Assembly: GCA_015680635.1 (NCBI GenBank)
Contig: JAABOA010000553.1
Coordinates: forward strand, 264 to 13,708
DNA from: Lunasporangiospora selenospora
Lineage: Eukaryota > Mortierellomycota > Mortierellomycetes > Mortierellales > Mortierellaceae
Reading direction: 5' to 3'
Length of the DNA: 13,445 bases
Part shown: positions 1 to 8,543 of the stretch, piece after piece
How the letters are laid out: each line of letters begins with the position of its first letter
How positions within the stretch are numbered: position 1 is the first letter of the stretch
Translations under genes and position numbers: made by a program
Notes under the pieces: generated by a model
What the model was told of the DNA's origin: nothing
What the model saw: the letters and a program-made list of their open reading frames with translations, nothing else
The model's database searches: none

Positions 1-1237
1 GCTTTGGCTTTGGGATGTTCAACGCTCCTTGAAGTGCTCCAGACTCGCAGTCCTAATACCACAAGATGGATAATGATTGGAGTGAGGCGAGAGCCCGGAT
101 GCATTTCAAGGAGAGAGGAACATGATAATAGGTCCCTTTGTTGAAGCTGCTAGCAGCTCTTTGCCTCTACAGGGATATGTTCAAAGGATGGGCAAAGAAA
201 GAGGAGAGAATGGAAGGGATGAGGGGTACCATTCTGCACTTTGACTATATCCACTAGAACCTTGCCCTTCGGAGTCCGTGGCACGACAATTAACGCGTCC
301 TTGTACTCGCCTCTCGCGGCATTGCATATCCTTTGTCACCCCGTGCAATTGAGTAGTAGCAAAACTCTCTTGCTGGATGAAAGGATTGTTGCCATCACAG
401 CCTATCCAGCATGTCAGTGGCAATGCGCGTACCAAAAATAGCAGAACGATGATTCCACAAATTGTCTGTCAGGTTAAACCTCCTGGGGCTCGCCCCAAGA
501 GTATCCATGGGCTATTAGGCAGTGACAAAGAGCGGGAAGAATCCTCCCTCAAATCCCATGCGACGGGAGTGGCTTGCGCCCCTGGGAATCTCTTGACTGC
601 CAGGAAGGGCAGGAGAGACTGATCAGGGAAAGCGATCAATTACTCACGTTGCAGAGTGTTCCAACATCTCGTTCCCCTTTCCCCCCGCCATTGCTATTCT
701 GTTTTCCGATTATTTATTTATTTATTTTTTCCTAGCGGATGTCCAACCCTCCGCTCAGAGTCTTCTCTCCACTCTCCTCACTCCATCCCTTAGAGCTCAA
801 TTGCCTGGCACACCACGGCTCATCTCAGTTCTGTGCAGCACATTTACTTATTTTTTGTCGCTTTCATTGTTTCAGCAACCATTGGTTCATCTCCACTCAG
901 TTTCTCGCGTGATCAGTCCATCATCATACATTTACAACTTTAGATCATAGTTTCCCAGGACAGTTGTTTTATTCTTTTACCGAGAGGCAAACACTGCCGT
1001 AATAAGGACTTCTCCGCGCTTTCGCACACAAAGGATCCGCATCGGAGTCAGTACGCAACCCACCCCCTTTATTTTATTTTACCCTCTCGGGCAGATCCGG
1101 TGAGCTCTCACAGGGTAACCTTGGAGTAATCCTCCTCTTCCCCCTACAAAAAAAATCCCGATCCACCACCCTTCCTTTTATCTCGATCTGCGAGTTATAT
1201 TTTCACTCTTTGGTCAAGCTTCTTTGCAAGCATAAAG
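1..1237. other. No supportable gene; right half is probable MDV1 promoter/leader
   Basis: Short open frames occur on both strands but none has a recognisable domain, a consistent codon pattern or a clean exon chain. A minus-strand stretch around 230-335 has coding-like codon use, but I could not connect it to neighbouring exons. From about 660 onward the plus strand becomes rich in C and T, with a TTTA-type run at about 711-730 and several CT blocks up to the start codon at 1238. This resembles the pyrimidine-rich leader before the glycosyltransferase gene. An inverted CCAAT (ATTGG) lies near 883. The promoter role is inferred from position and composition only. Confidence 0.5.
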
Positions 1238-4099
1238 ATGGCATCCCCTCAGCCATCTGCCCGCCAATCTAACAGCAGGAACAACGCGAGTTCCACTGCC
1301 AATGCCACGCGAACCACAGAGGAACGACTTCAATCCCGCACAGGGACTGAACTCGTGCCTTCTTCGTCAACGTCACGGGCCAATGCTGCATTCTCGCAGA
1401 CTATCTCTGGATTATCCGCGACGGGTCGATCGATCTCAACCATGGCTACCTCGGGAGTACAACAATCCAAGCACCGGATCATGGAACTCTTGAATGCATT
1501 CGACGTTTCTGATCTCGCTTTCTCAGCACGACACACTCTCTCAACAACGAGCAGCATTGTGTTTTCGCCCCTCACAGTGCAGGCAGTCAAGGGTGATTTG
1601 ACAGGAATCGCATCTTTGACGGGACTATCTGGTATGGCACCACATCTGATGGCTAGCCAGTATCTTAAGCGTGCGACAGCAAACGCACAGGCATTGGCAT
1701 TGACAGGAACCATTCAAGCGGCTCCAGCGCCGGCGGACCAACTACTGCAGGAGGATATCCCTGATCCTGGAGCACGGGTTTCACTTTTTCAGGGGTTTAA
1801 GGCTACATATCCAGGGCACTCTAAACATGGCAGGAAAGGCCGAGGTCAGCATCATGGACGGCGGCGGAAGACTGGGTTTGGAGAGGTGGATGATGACGAC
1901 GATCCCAACAAGGCATTCTCTTTATTGTTGAATGAGCGAGAGAGAACGATCAAGGAGCAGGTCAAGCTTCAGAATCAAAAGGCAAGCTAAATATTGTGTT
2001 TGGCGAGGAGGAAAAGAAGAACCGAACCACGATTCACTTCAGGCCACGATACACTCCATGGACACCTTTTCTAATACTAACAGTTGTATTTGATTCTACT
2101 CCAACTCTCAACAGTCTATTATCCAGACAGAAGTTGACCAGATTGCAGCCTCCATCGAAACTCTACAAGCGAAGCAGTCTAACCTTCGGTTCCAATTGAG
2201 CAAGCTCTCAGAGCGCGAAGATGATCTCGCCGATACCCGTAAGACTTTGAAGATTTAACTAATGGCATCAGATTTGTCTAGAGGACAAAACTGAAATGGA
2301 TTGGCTACCCATACTAATCGCCTGGAAAATCTCTTGTGTAACCACTACCGAACAGTGAGCGACCTGAATGACAAGCTGGCTTCGATTTCAGAGAAGTCCA
2401 AGGATAGAGATGGAGGACAACGTAAGGATATTTTGCGACAATTATGAGAGGGGGGCTATATAACAGACTCGCCGTGCATATGAACTGCATGACGATGCAC
2501 CTTCTTTTTTACTCACTGTCTTGCTTCTTTGCCCGCTCGCATCGTTTGGTTGCTATGCAGCGCTGGAACTAGAGTACAGGCATGAGACAAGGGACTCGGG
2601 AACATGTATCCACACGTTTTATGGACACGATGGCGTCATTACCTGCGTGGATCTCAATGGACCCTATGGCACCCTTGTTACTGCATCGCGGGATAAAACA
2701 ACACGTGTCTGGGATTTGACCACATTCAAGTGCCTGGGTCTTTTGCCGGGCCACGAGGATACGGTCGAGTGTATGAGATTGACGGATCATACGCTTGTGA
2801 CGGGATCCAGGGACCATACTATCCGAACATGGAATCTGTCTGACCTTACGAATCCACAAGACTCTCGATCCTCATCACCTTCGCCATCCGAATCTAGCAG
2901 TGGATCAAACAGCAATATTAATGGCAAGAACAGCGGAGATATGGGCGCCGAAGAAGATTTTATGAGAGCATCGACAGAAACAACGATGGTCAATACTATG
3001 CTGGATAATTGCTGGACCTCAACTCTTCATGGACATTTGGGAGCTGTGACATGCCTTTACTATGAGAGTGACAAGCTGGTAATTTTATTTGGCAAATGTT
3101 GTTCTCATTCATTCGGTATCGACTGGATTATAGACTTTTGTTCTCACCACATCGTTTTCTTTTCTCTCTCTCTTTGTTTTGACAGATTTCTGGATCAAAC
3201 GACAAGACAATCAAAGAGTGGGACATGAGCACCGGCCAATGTGTGTTGACCATGGATTTACTCTGGGCCATGGGAACTTCAAACACTTGGTCCGACTGGA
3301 TGACAGATTTACAAGAGCAAAGCTTTGTTGGCGGTCTTCAATTTTGGCAGTATGCTCTATGCAGTGGTACCATTGATGGTGCCATTCGAATGTGGGATCG
3401 TAAGTTGTATATTCTGAGAGAGAGAGAGAGATACACCCTGAGCTGTATGCGTGCTTTCCTAGATCCTTGACCTCTGACGAATGATTTTCTTCTATACAAA
3501 AAACTCAAGTCCGGACTGGTCAGTCGCATAGAACATTGGCTGGTCATACTGCGCCTATTACATCTCTGCAGTTTGACGAGTATCATGTTGTTAGTGGAAG
3601 CATGGACAGGAGCGTCCGGGTATGTGATCTGTTGTTTGTGCTCTTTGTGGTTATTGAACTCTCTGATGTATAGACCATCTCTCCCAAAACTGGGCTCATC
3701 TTGATATTTTTTGACGTGCGTTTATTGACTCTTTTATTTGATTGAACACAGATATGGGACCTCAGGACAGGCACGATCCAGGAGATTCTGCAATATGAAG
3801 ATCCGGTCAAGTGTCTGCAGTTTGATACCTCCAAGATTACAGTAGGCTCGGGAGATAGCGTAAAGGTAAGCCCTGCTTTAATCGGTTAGGAAAGGTCTCA
3901 AGGGGTTAGAGATGGAGAGGGACAAGAGCATTGTTGTTCTAACGCTAGTTTCAAAATATGATAACAGATCTATGACAGGATATCACAGCAGCACTCCTAC
4001 TATACAGGCCACACGAACATTGTGGAGAGTGTACGGTTCAATGATTCGGCCCTTGTCTCGGGTGGCCAGGACTTGACAGTACGACTCTGGAGCATGTAG
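1238..4099 (+). CDS. MDV1: Mitochondrial division protein 1 (Mdv1/Caf4-type WD40 adaptor), eight exons
   Basis: Mdv1/Caf4 proteins bridge Fis1 on the mitochondrial outer membrane to the dynamin-like GTPase Dnm1 during fission. I read exons 1238-1981, 2115-2238, 2356-2421, 2561-3078, 3186-3399, 3510-3619, 3752-3865 and 3968-4099. Every junction keeps phase and the product is 673 residues, normal for fungal Mdv1. Residues 1-80 are Ser/Thr/Asn-rich. Residues about 80-170 are the likely Fis1-binding helical region, beginning near IMELLNAF. Five Asp (218-222) precede a coiled coil at about 225-305. Seven WD40 repeats run from about 327 to 673, with a Ser-rich then acidic insert at about 406-465 between repeats two and three. 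The segments LLWAMGTS and [12 protein letters not shown] followed by DGAIRMWD are characteristic of fungal Mdv1. ATG 1238 sits in a good context (AAAG before ATGG). The main doubts are the exon 1/2 border and whether to name it Mdv1 or Caf4. Confidence 0.92.
1982..2114 (+). other. MDV1: GC-AG intron (intron 1 of the MDV1-like gene)
   Basis: Exon 1 runs open to AAG at 1979-1981, followed by GCAAGC, a good match to the GC-donor consensus. A perfect TACTAAC branch sequence lies at 2075-2081 and the acceptor CAACAG ends at 2114. Both flanking exons are phase 0 and the downstream exon continues the coiled coil. A competing GT donor (CAG followed by GTCAAG) lies at 1961. It is also in phase 0 and would shorten exon 1 by exactly 21 nt. 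Transcript data are needed to choose between them. Confidence 0.65.
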
Positions 4100-4125
4100 A
4101 GACTGATCTTCCTTTGACAACAGGA

Positions 4126-4131
4126 AATAAA
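4126..4131 (+). terminator. Poly(A) signal AATAAA of the MDV1-like gene
   Basis: A canonical AATAAA lies 27 nt after the MDV1 stop codon, within GAAATAAAGG. Its position suits a short 3' UTR. No cleavage site can be seen from sequence alone. Confidence 0.45.
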
Positions 4132-4385
4132 GGGCAGGCAAAAAAAAGGGCTATTTCGAAAGGGATGTGGGGGGCGGAGGGCGCACGAGGCGTGAGGCTT
4201 GAGGACATTTCGTCCATTTGCCTTGCGGCGTGTGCTACAGACACTGCCCAGGCAGCCAGGCAGAGCACTACGACTCGGCTCAAAATAGAATTGTCTCTGT
4301 CTCTCTGTGTCTTGCGGACTGTGCTTCGTATCCCTTTGTGGCGGGCTGAGTGGACAATCAATTGTCTCCGCCGCATTCAAATCCG

Positions 4386-4560
4386 TCCCCTCGCACATTC
4401 ATTCTCTTTGTCAATATTTTCTTTGTCCTCTTTTCTCTCTTTCCTTCTCTTTCACTCTGCTTCTTCCTTTTTCCATTCTCTCCTCTCCTCTCTTTCTCTC
4501 TTTCTCATTCCCTCTCTCTCTCTCTCTTTTTTTGTCGTCTCCCTTTCTCTTCTCCACTGG
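4386..4560 (+). promoter_or_regulatory. Long pyrimidine tract upstream of the glycosyltransferase gene
   Basis: About 175 nt of the plus strand are almost entirely C and T, including runs of CTCTCTCT and TTTCTC, ending about 60 nt before ATG 4622. CT-rich stretches near the transcription start are common in fungal promoters and 5' leaders. The reading frames that cross it give only Ser/Leu/Phe-rich artefacts. A core-promoter or leader role is inferred. No TATA box is obvious. Confidence 0.5.
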
Positions 4561-4621
4561 GTGATTTGCATCTTGTCCGTCCTTCTCCTTCATTGTCACA
4601 CTCACCCGCACAAAGACCACC

Positions 4622-6643
4622 ATGCCGTTGAGGAGAACATACTTGATCGCGGTCATGATCTTTGTCATGGTCGTGTTCGTATCCCATAGAAGAACCTCGA
4701 TATTACCCCTGCAGGATCAGGACCCATACGAGCTTGGCACTCCACAGACCAAGAAGCCGCCACCACCAGACACTGGCTCGCATCGTCCAAATGATGCTCA
4801 TCATGGCAACCACCCAGTGCCAATTGTCAACAACAACAACAACAACGATTTCATCAAACCAAACCAGGGTTCCAACAACGGCCCCGTCCAGGGACAAGGA
4901 CAGCAACAGCGACAACCCAATACCTCTGGAAAGTACGACATGCTAATTGTGATCCCATCGAGCTGGAATCAGATGCAGAATCGCAACTGGGTACGTGAGA
5001 CAGTCTTTGGAATCAAGAACAACCTTGAGCCCTGCAAGAAACACGATGGCCGGATCATCTACAAGTTTTATATCCATGGACGATCGAGTTGGCTCAAGAC
5101 CAAACTCCACTCGGCCGACTATTCCATGGCCCAGGTCCGAGCATTAAGTGCCGAGTTTATGGAGTATAATGATTACATGTTTACCAACACTACTGTCACG
5201 GACAAGCACACTATCTGGGGCGAGGCCCTGAACTGGGCTGTAAGTTGTCTCTTCTTTAAAGAACCGGTGGTGCAATGGAAAGAGGAAAGAAAAAAAAGAT
5301 AAAGAAAACAGGTGGACTAATACGCCATTTCTATTATTGATAGGTCAACTCGTACGTTCCAGGAGAAAAGATCACAGTGGACAAAGTGTTGATATTCGAC
5401 TCGACTACCATTGTGAATCTGCCCAAGATGGAGGCTACAATTGCGTCGTTAGTGACTACTCGGAACGGACTCCTTTACACCTGGGGCGAGAGCATGACCC
5501 AGTTCGCAGCCATGATCTCATACGCAGTCGCGGAGCAAATCCTAAGAGACCGGATGGCGATTGGGGAGGGTCACAAGAACCTGAATCTTATCGAAGGTGC
5601 CACCATCTTTTACCAGAATTCAAAGACAGTCACCGTCACCAATGGCCAGGGCCTCTTGTGGGAGAATGATGTGGAGCAGGTCCCGATTTTGACTCAAGCT
5701 GTGGGCCAGGTCTACCAGCACGAGGACTGGGTCCAGATCACGCAGAGACTTACTATCGCACCCACACCTGCCTGTGCTGTGGATACGAACCGAAAGCACA
5801 ACATTGCTGTCTTGACATCGTCGTATATCTATGTGGACATGTGCATGGCAGAATCAGCGTTGCCCTCAGCAGAGAACAAGCGGGCTTATGCGGCCAAGCA
5901 TGGCTACGACTTTGTGGCACGCTCTGCCGAATTTGCTCAGGAAGAATTCCGAGGTCGTCGGTTGGTGTGGGGCAAACTTGCAGCGATTCAAAAGGTGTTA
6001 CCCCACTATGAATGGCTCCTGTGGATGGACATGGATGCCGTCGTTGCGAACCCAGAGCAGGATGTGCGGGATATTATTCGTAAAGCTGAGGAATTAAATG
6101 AGAACCGGAAGGGAGATGAAGATGAGGCCGAGTCAAGCGAGATAAGCCTGATTGTATCAAGGCCCAAGAGGGACAAGATGTTCAATGCGGGTGTGATGCT
6201 GATCAAGAACACGGAGTGGACCCGGAGGTACTTGAGTGAGGTTCAACGACGCAAGCTCTGGTACTTTAAAAAACCTTCATATGAACAGGGTGCGCTCTGG
6301 GATGTTATGCTCGAGGATCAATGGGCATCAGGAGTAAGTGTTTTTTTTTCCTTTCATTTTTTGGGCATTTGTTATCTTTATCAAGATCTTTTACGAGACT
6401 CAAAAAACTGATCAATATCTCTTTCTCGAAAAAAAAAAAAAATAGGTGATGCTGTTGGACAGGGATGACCATACGATGAACACTTTCCCTGCCTTCTATG
6501 AGGAAGGAGACTTTATTGTTCACTTTGCGCCAGATGGATGCCCTGCAGATCCCGTTCTGGCGGCTCTGAAGAAGATCACGGATGGTGAGAGTATCTTGGG
6601 CGTTGGAGCTCCTAAACCCGTAACACCAAATACCAAGCCATAG
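4622..6643 (+). CDS. Type II membrane glycosyltransferase: GT31-like domain fused to GT34 (GMA12/MNN10) domain, three exons
   Basis: Exons 4622-5239, 5344-6333 and 6446-6643 are all phase 0 and give 601 residues. ATG 4622 follows ACCACC. Residues 6-20 form a single membrane anchor after Arg4-Arg5, giving a Golgi-type type II topology. Residues about 30-100 are a Pro/Asn/Gln-rich stem with six consecutive Asn (70-75). Residues about 104-330 resemble GT31 beta-1,3-glycosyltransferases: LIVIPSS, NRNWVRET and the E-x3-YNDY block. The usual Asp-rich metal site appears as FDSTTIVNLP, with D225 and no second Asp. Residues about 357-601 match GT34: WLLWMDMDAVVANP with DxD at 435-437, KMFNAGVMLIKNTEW, YEQGALWD and GDFIVHFAPDGC. 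GT34 enzymes transfer alpha-galactose or alpha-mannose from nucleotide sugars in the Golgi. The sugar specificity here is unknown. N189 is a glycosylation sequon. Confidence 0.88.
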
Positions 6644-7676
6644 TTTATTCTTTTCCATTTCATTGCAACCAACCAATACAGCACTGCTTTTTACACTTTT
6701 TTTATCGTCTTTTCTTGTTTCATTTTGCTCTCGAAACCACTGGGAATCCGTGTCCATGTATACACCTTGGTTTAGGAGTAGCAATTCACTAATGATATCA
6801 GAAATGAGTGTGGAGTATCCTCCTGCTCATCATTAGTTTGCTCTGCGTACTAAACTCGAGCAATAGATGACCTGGCTTCATGATTGCTTGCCTAAAAGAC
6901 TTGATTTACCTCGGACCCGGTTTCAGCTCTCCATGGATCCAAGAATAAAGAGCAACAAGAGGCATCCAGATTGTGTCTCCGGTTAAATAGGGAGCAGGGA
7001 CAGCGTTTGCCTTTGTGATATCAAGGAGGATGACGAGAGATGTCGGAATAGTAAGCAAGCACCGAAAACGCCTGGAATGACGTTTGGGTCTCGGCATCTG
7101 GGGTTCCAGGAGATTGACGAGACGTCAAGTCCGGACAGGCGGACAGTGAATGTGTAAAATAAAAAAAAAAAAGAAGTTGTCTGACTTCCAACACCAACAC
7201 AGAGCAAAGGACAGTGACGAGCTGCGCCAGAGATAGTTCGTCACGACTTGTATCCTCGCCAGCTGGGCAAAACGCGGGACTTGGAAATTACATTGGCTAG
7301 TACCCAACTATGTGCAAGAAGCTGCTGCATGGCCTGTTAATATCTGACCAGTGGCAGCCAAGTGTTCGTAGTAAAGTTGCTTTTTGAACCTTCGATATCG
7401 GCACTTTCTTTCCTCCTTGCAAGAGAATTCCGGGGAGTGGGAGAGGGAGAAAGGGGACGGAAGACTTGCAAAAGAGTTTGGATGAGCAAAAACTGGTGTT
7501 AGAACAGTATCAGAACAGAGTGGGTGGAGGATAGCAACAGAAAAGACAGCTTTAGTTCAGCGTTAACATAGTGTTAGAACATAGAAGAGGCAGTACAACG
7601 ATAGAACAGAGAGAGAACAGCGGCAGGCTAAGGAGAAAACCAAGGTGCTTGAGCGACAAAGTGAAATATCGGCAAC
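6644..7676. other. Intergenic stretch downstream of the glycosyltransferase
   Basis: The first about 80 nt are T-rich and probably the 3' UTR, without a canonical AATAAA. A short inverted repeat, ACTAATGAT with its partner about 30 nt downstream (about 6788-6838), could fold. A 63-codon minus-strand ORF at 6906-7097 is listed separately. From 7490 to 7630 the plus strand carries several scattered AGAACAG/GTTAGAACA words with no regular spacing. No RNA gene or larger protein gene is visible. Confidence 0.45.
6906..7097 (-). CDS. Possible small secreted protein ORF (weak)
   Basis: This is a 63-codon ORF with no recognised family. After a basic start (MPRPKRHSRRFR) there is a hydrophobic segment, LLTIPTSLVILLDITKANA, ending in an Ala-x-Ala type cleavage site before VPAPY. 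That layout is typical of fungal secreted proteins. The hydrophobic core is interrupted by Asp and Lys, there are no Cys pairs and no promoter is visible. The stop codon region reads CGAG followed by GTAAAT, which could be a splice donor, so the ORF might be one exon of a longer gene. It could equally be a chance ORF. Confidence 0.2.
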   Translation of the reverse strand: MPRPKRHSRRFRCLLTIPTSLVILLDITKANAVPAPYLTGDTIWMPLVALYSWIHGELKPGPR

Positions 7677-7902
7677 ATATCTAGGAGTGAAAATGGATTG
7701 ATAGTTCATCCCAAAGATGGGATCTTCCATTATTTGAAAAATCCACCCTTGTACACTCATCATTCCAACAACAACTTGGGCTCGAGTGCACTTCCCACAG
7801 TACCTGACTTAACTCAACATTGTGCATAAAATAGATGAGATGTAAAAAATGGAGGACCCCATCTTTGGACTGAACTATCAATCCATTTTCACTCGTAGAT
7901 AT
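7677..7902. mobile_element. MITE-like element with about 55-bp terminal inverted repeats
   Basis: The left arm (7677-7731) and the reverse complement of the right arm (7848-7902) align without gaps over about 55 bp with only a handful of mismatches. Both contain GAGTGAAAATGGATTGATAG and, further in, CCAAAGATGGG. The interior of about 116 bp has no coding capacity. The arms can be read as starting TCTA(G/C)GAG flanked on each side by TA. This fits a TA target-site duplication as in Tc1/mariner-derived MITEs, but TA is self-complementary and could simply extend the repeat. The short length and lack of a transposase indicate a non-autonomous element. The family is not identified. Confidence 0.7.
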
Positions 7903-8037
7903 TTGTTATAATATAACTTGTGCTATGTAAACCCTTTTGGATCATACTCCCCTACCATTCGTTCTTACCATTTGCCTATCTTACAATCTTGAGTCCATTC
8001 ATAACTCAAATTCATCCTTATTCCTCCAGTCCCGTAG

Positions 8038-8046
8038 TATAAATAG
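8038..8046 (+). promoter_or_regulatory. TATA-box-like motif
   Basis: TATAAATAG matches the TATA consensus on the plus strand and lies 52 nt before the ATG at 8098, a spacing that would allow a transcription start in between. It is followed by a TC-rich stretch. One motif alone in AT-rich DNA is weak evidence. Confidence 0.35.
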
Positions 8047-8097
8047 TCTTCTTTCTTTGTTCTGTTTTCACGGTGTGCATTTTAACTAGCGTGCCGT

Positions 8098-8196
8098 ATG
8101 AATCTTATCCTTGTCGCCCTCGCACTCCCAGCCCACACGCTTCTCTCATTCTCACAAATTACAACATATAACTCAATTGCTCGCAGAGCAGCTTGA
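8098..8196 (+). CDS. Possible 32-residue secreted micropeptide ORF (weak)
   Basis: The ORF begins MNLILVALALPAHTLLSFS, a plausible short signal peptide, and ends after a small tail with an RRAA terminus. No family is recognised and there are no cysteines. It follows a TATA-like box by 52 nt. It might instead be the first exon of a longer gene, but I found no convincing splice donor. It could be chance. Confidence 0.2.
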   Translation: MNLILVALALPAHTLLSFSQITTYNSIARRAA

Positions 8197-8252
8197 GGCC
8201 CAGGATTGAGTACGATCTTTGGTCGCTAGGACGAAAAATATTTTTTTTAAGA

Positions 8253-8543
8253 CTAAAAGCAGGCTCGAAAGCATTTGGGCGTAAAGCTCGCACACCCACT
8301 ACAAGCTACAACTCCACAGCTAGCGCTGCAAGAGCAGGATATTAAACAATCTGCTAAACAGGCGGCACCCTCTGGCTTAATGCAGTTGGCGATACATTGT
8401 GACTTTGCACCGCAGACCTTGATTACATTATATAATTTAGACCAGGGCAATTTTTTGAAGTTTTGGGGTACTGCAGCTGAAATAGTGCCCAGTGTCGACA
8501 ATAGAAAAATGAGAGGGAGGACGTATATCATCTTGATCATCAT
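8253..8543 (-). CDS. Small cysteine-rich secreted protein, 96 residues
   Basis: No named family is recognised. Residues 1-23 form a signal peptide: Lys4, a hydrophobic core VLPLIFLLSTLG, and probable cleavage at TISA before AVPQ. The mature chain of about 73 residues starts with a basic, Cys-free segment (25-43). A compact domain follows with 12 cysteines at 44, 50, 54, 62, 66, 70, 72, 76, 81, 84, 91 and 95, enough for six disulfides. Repeated C-x3-C spacing suggests short disulfide-linked helices. Two adjacent ATGs start the ORF; the first is used here. No intron is needed. The local sequence is more AT-rich than the two large genes. Such proteins act outside the cell in fungi, for example as effectors, surface proteins or antimicrobial peptides, but no specific role can be assigned. 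Confidence 0.6.
   Translation of the reverse strand: MMIKMIYVLPLIFLLSTLGTISAAVPQNFKKLPWSKLYNVIKVCGAKSQCIANCIKPEGAACLADCLISCSCSASCGVVACSGCASFTPKCFRACF

Larger units (their letters stand above)
7903..8252. other. Intergenic stretch with a TATA-like box and one tiny ORF
   Basis: The first part is AT-rich. A TATAAATAG motif at 8038-8046 is followed by T/C-rich sequence and a 32-codon ORF from 8098, both listed separately. The right end, from about 8230, is A/T-rich and probably holds the 3' end of the minus-strand secreted-protein gene. Confidence 0.4.

Noticed and set aside
181-622. Several ORFs on both strands near the left edge, including a coding-like minus-strand stretch at about 230-335 reading VVPRTPKGKVLV
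   Set aside because: The fragment vaguely recalls the C-terminal end of adenylate-forming enzymes, but the frame is short, stops lie close on both sides and I could not build a consistent exon chain.
4114-4689. 191-codon plus-strand ORF between the two large genes
   Set aside because: It runs through the pyrimidine tract, giving Ser/Leu/Phe-rich low complexity, and overlaps the start of the glycosyltransferase gene in another frame.
6305-6784. 159-codon minus-strand ORF
   Set aside because: It lies antisense to the third exon, second intron and 3' UTR of the glycosyltransferase gene, includes poly-Phe from an A run, and has no domain.
7212-7245. Small inverted repeat TGACGAGCT / AGTTCGTCA
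   Set aside because: A nine-base stem with one G-U type mismatch is expected by chance in a window this long and has no gene context.
7681-7881. 66-codon minus-strand ORF inside the inverted-repeat element
   Set aside because: Its ends are simply translations of the two inverted repeats. There is no transposase motif and it is too short to be functional.
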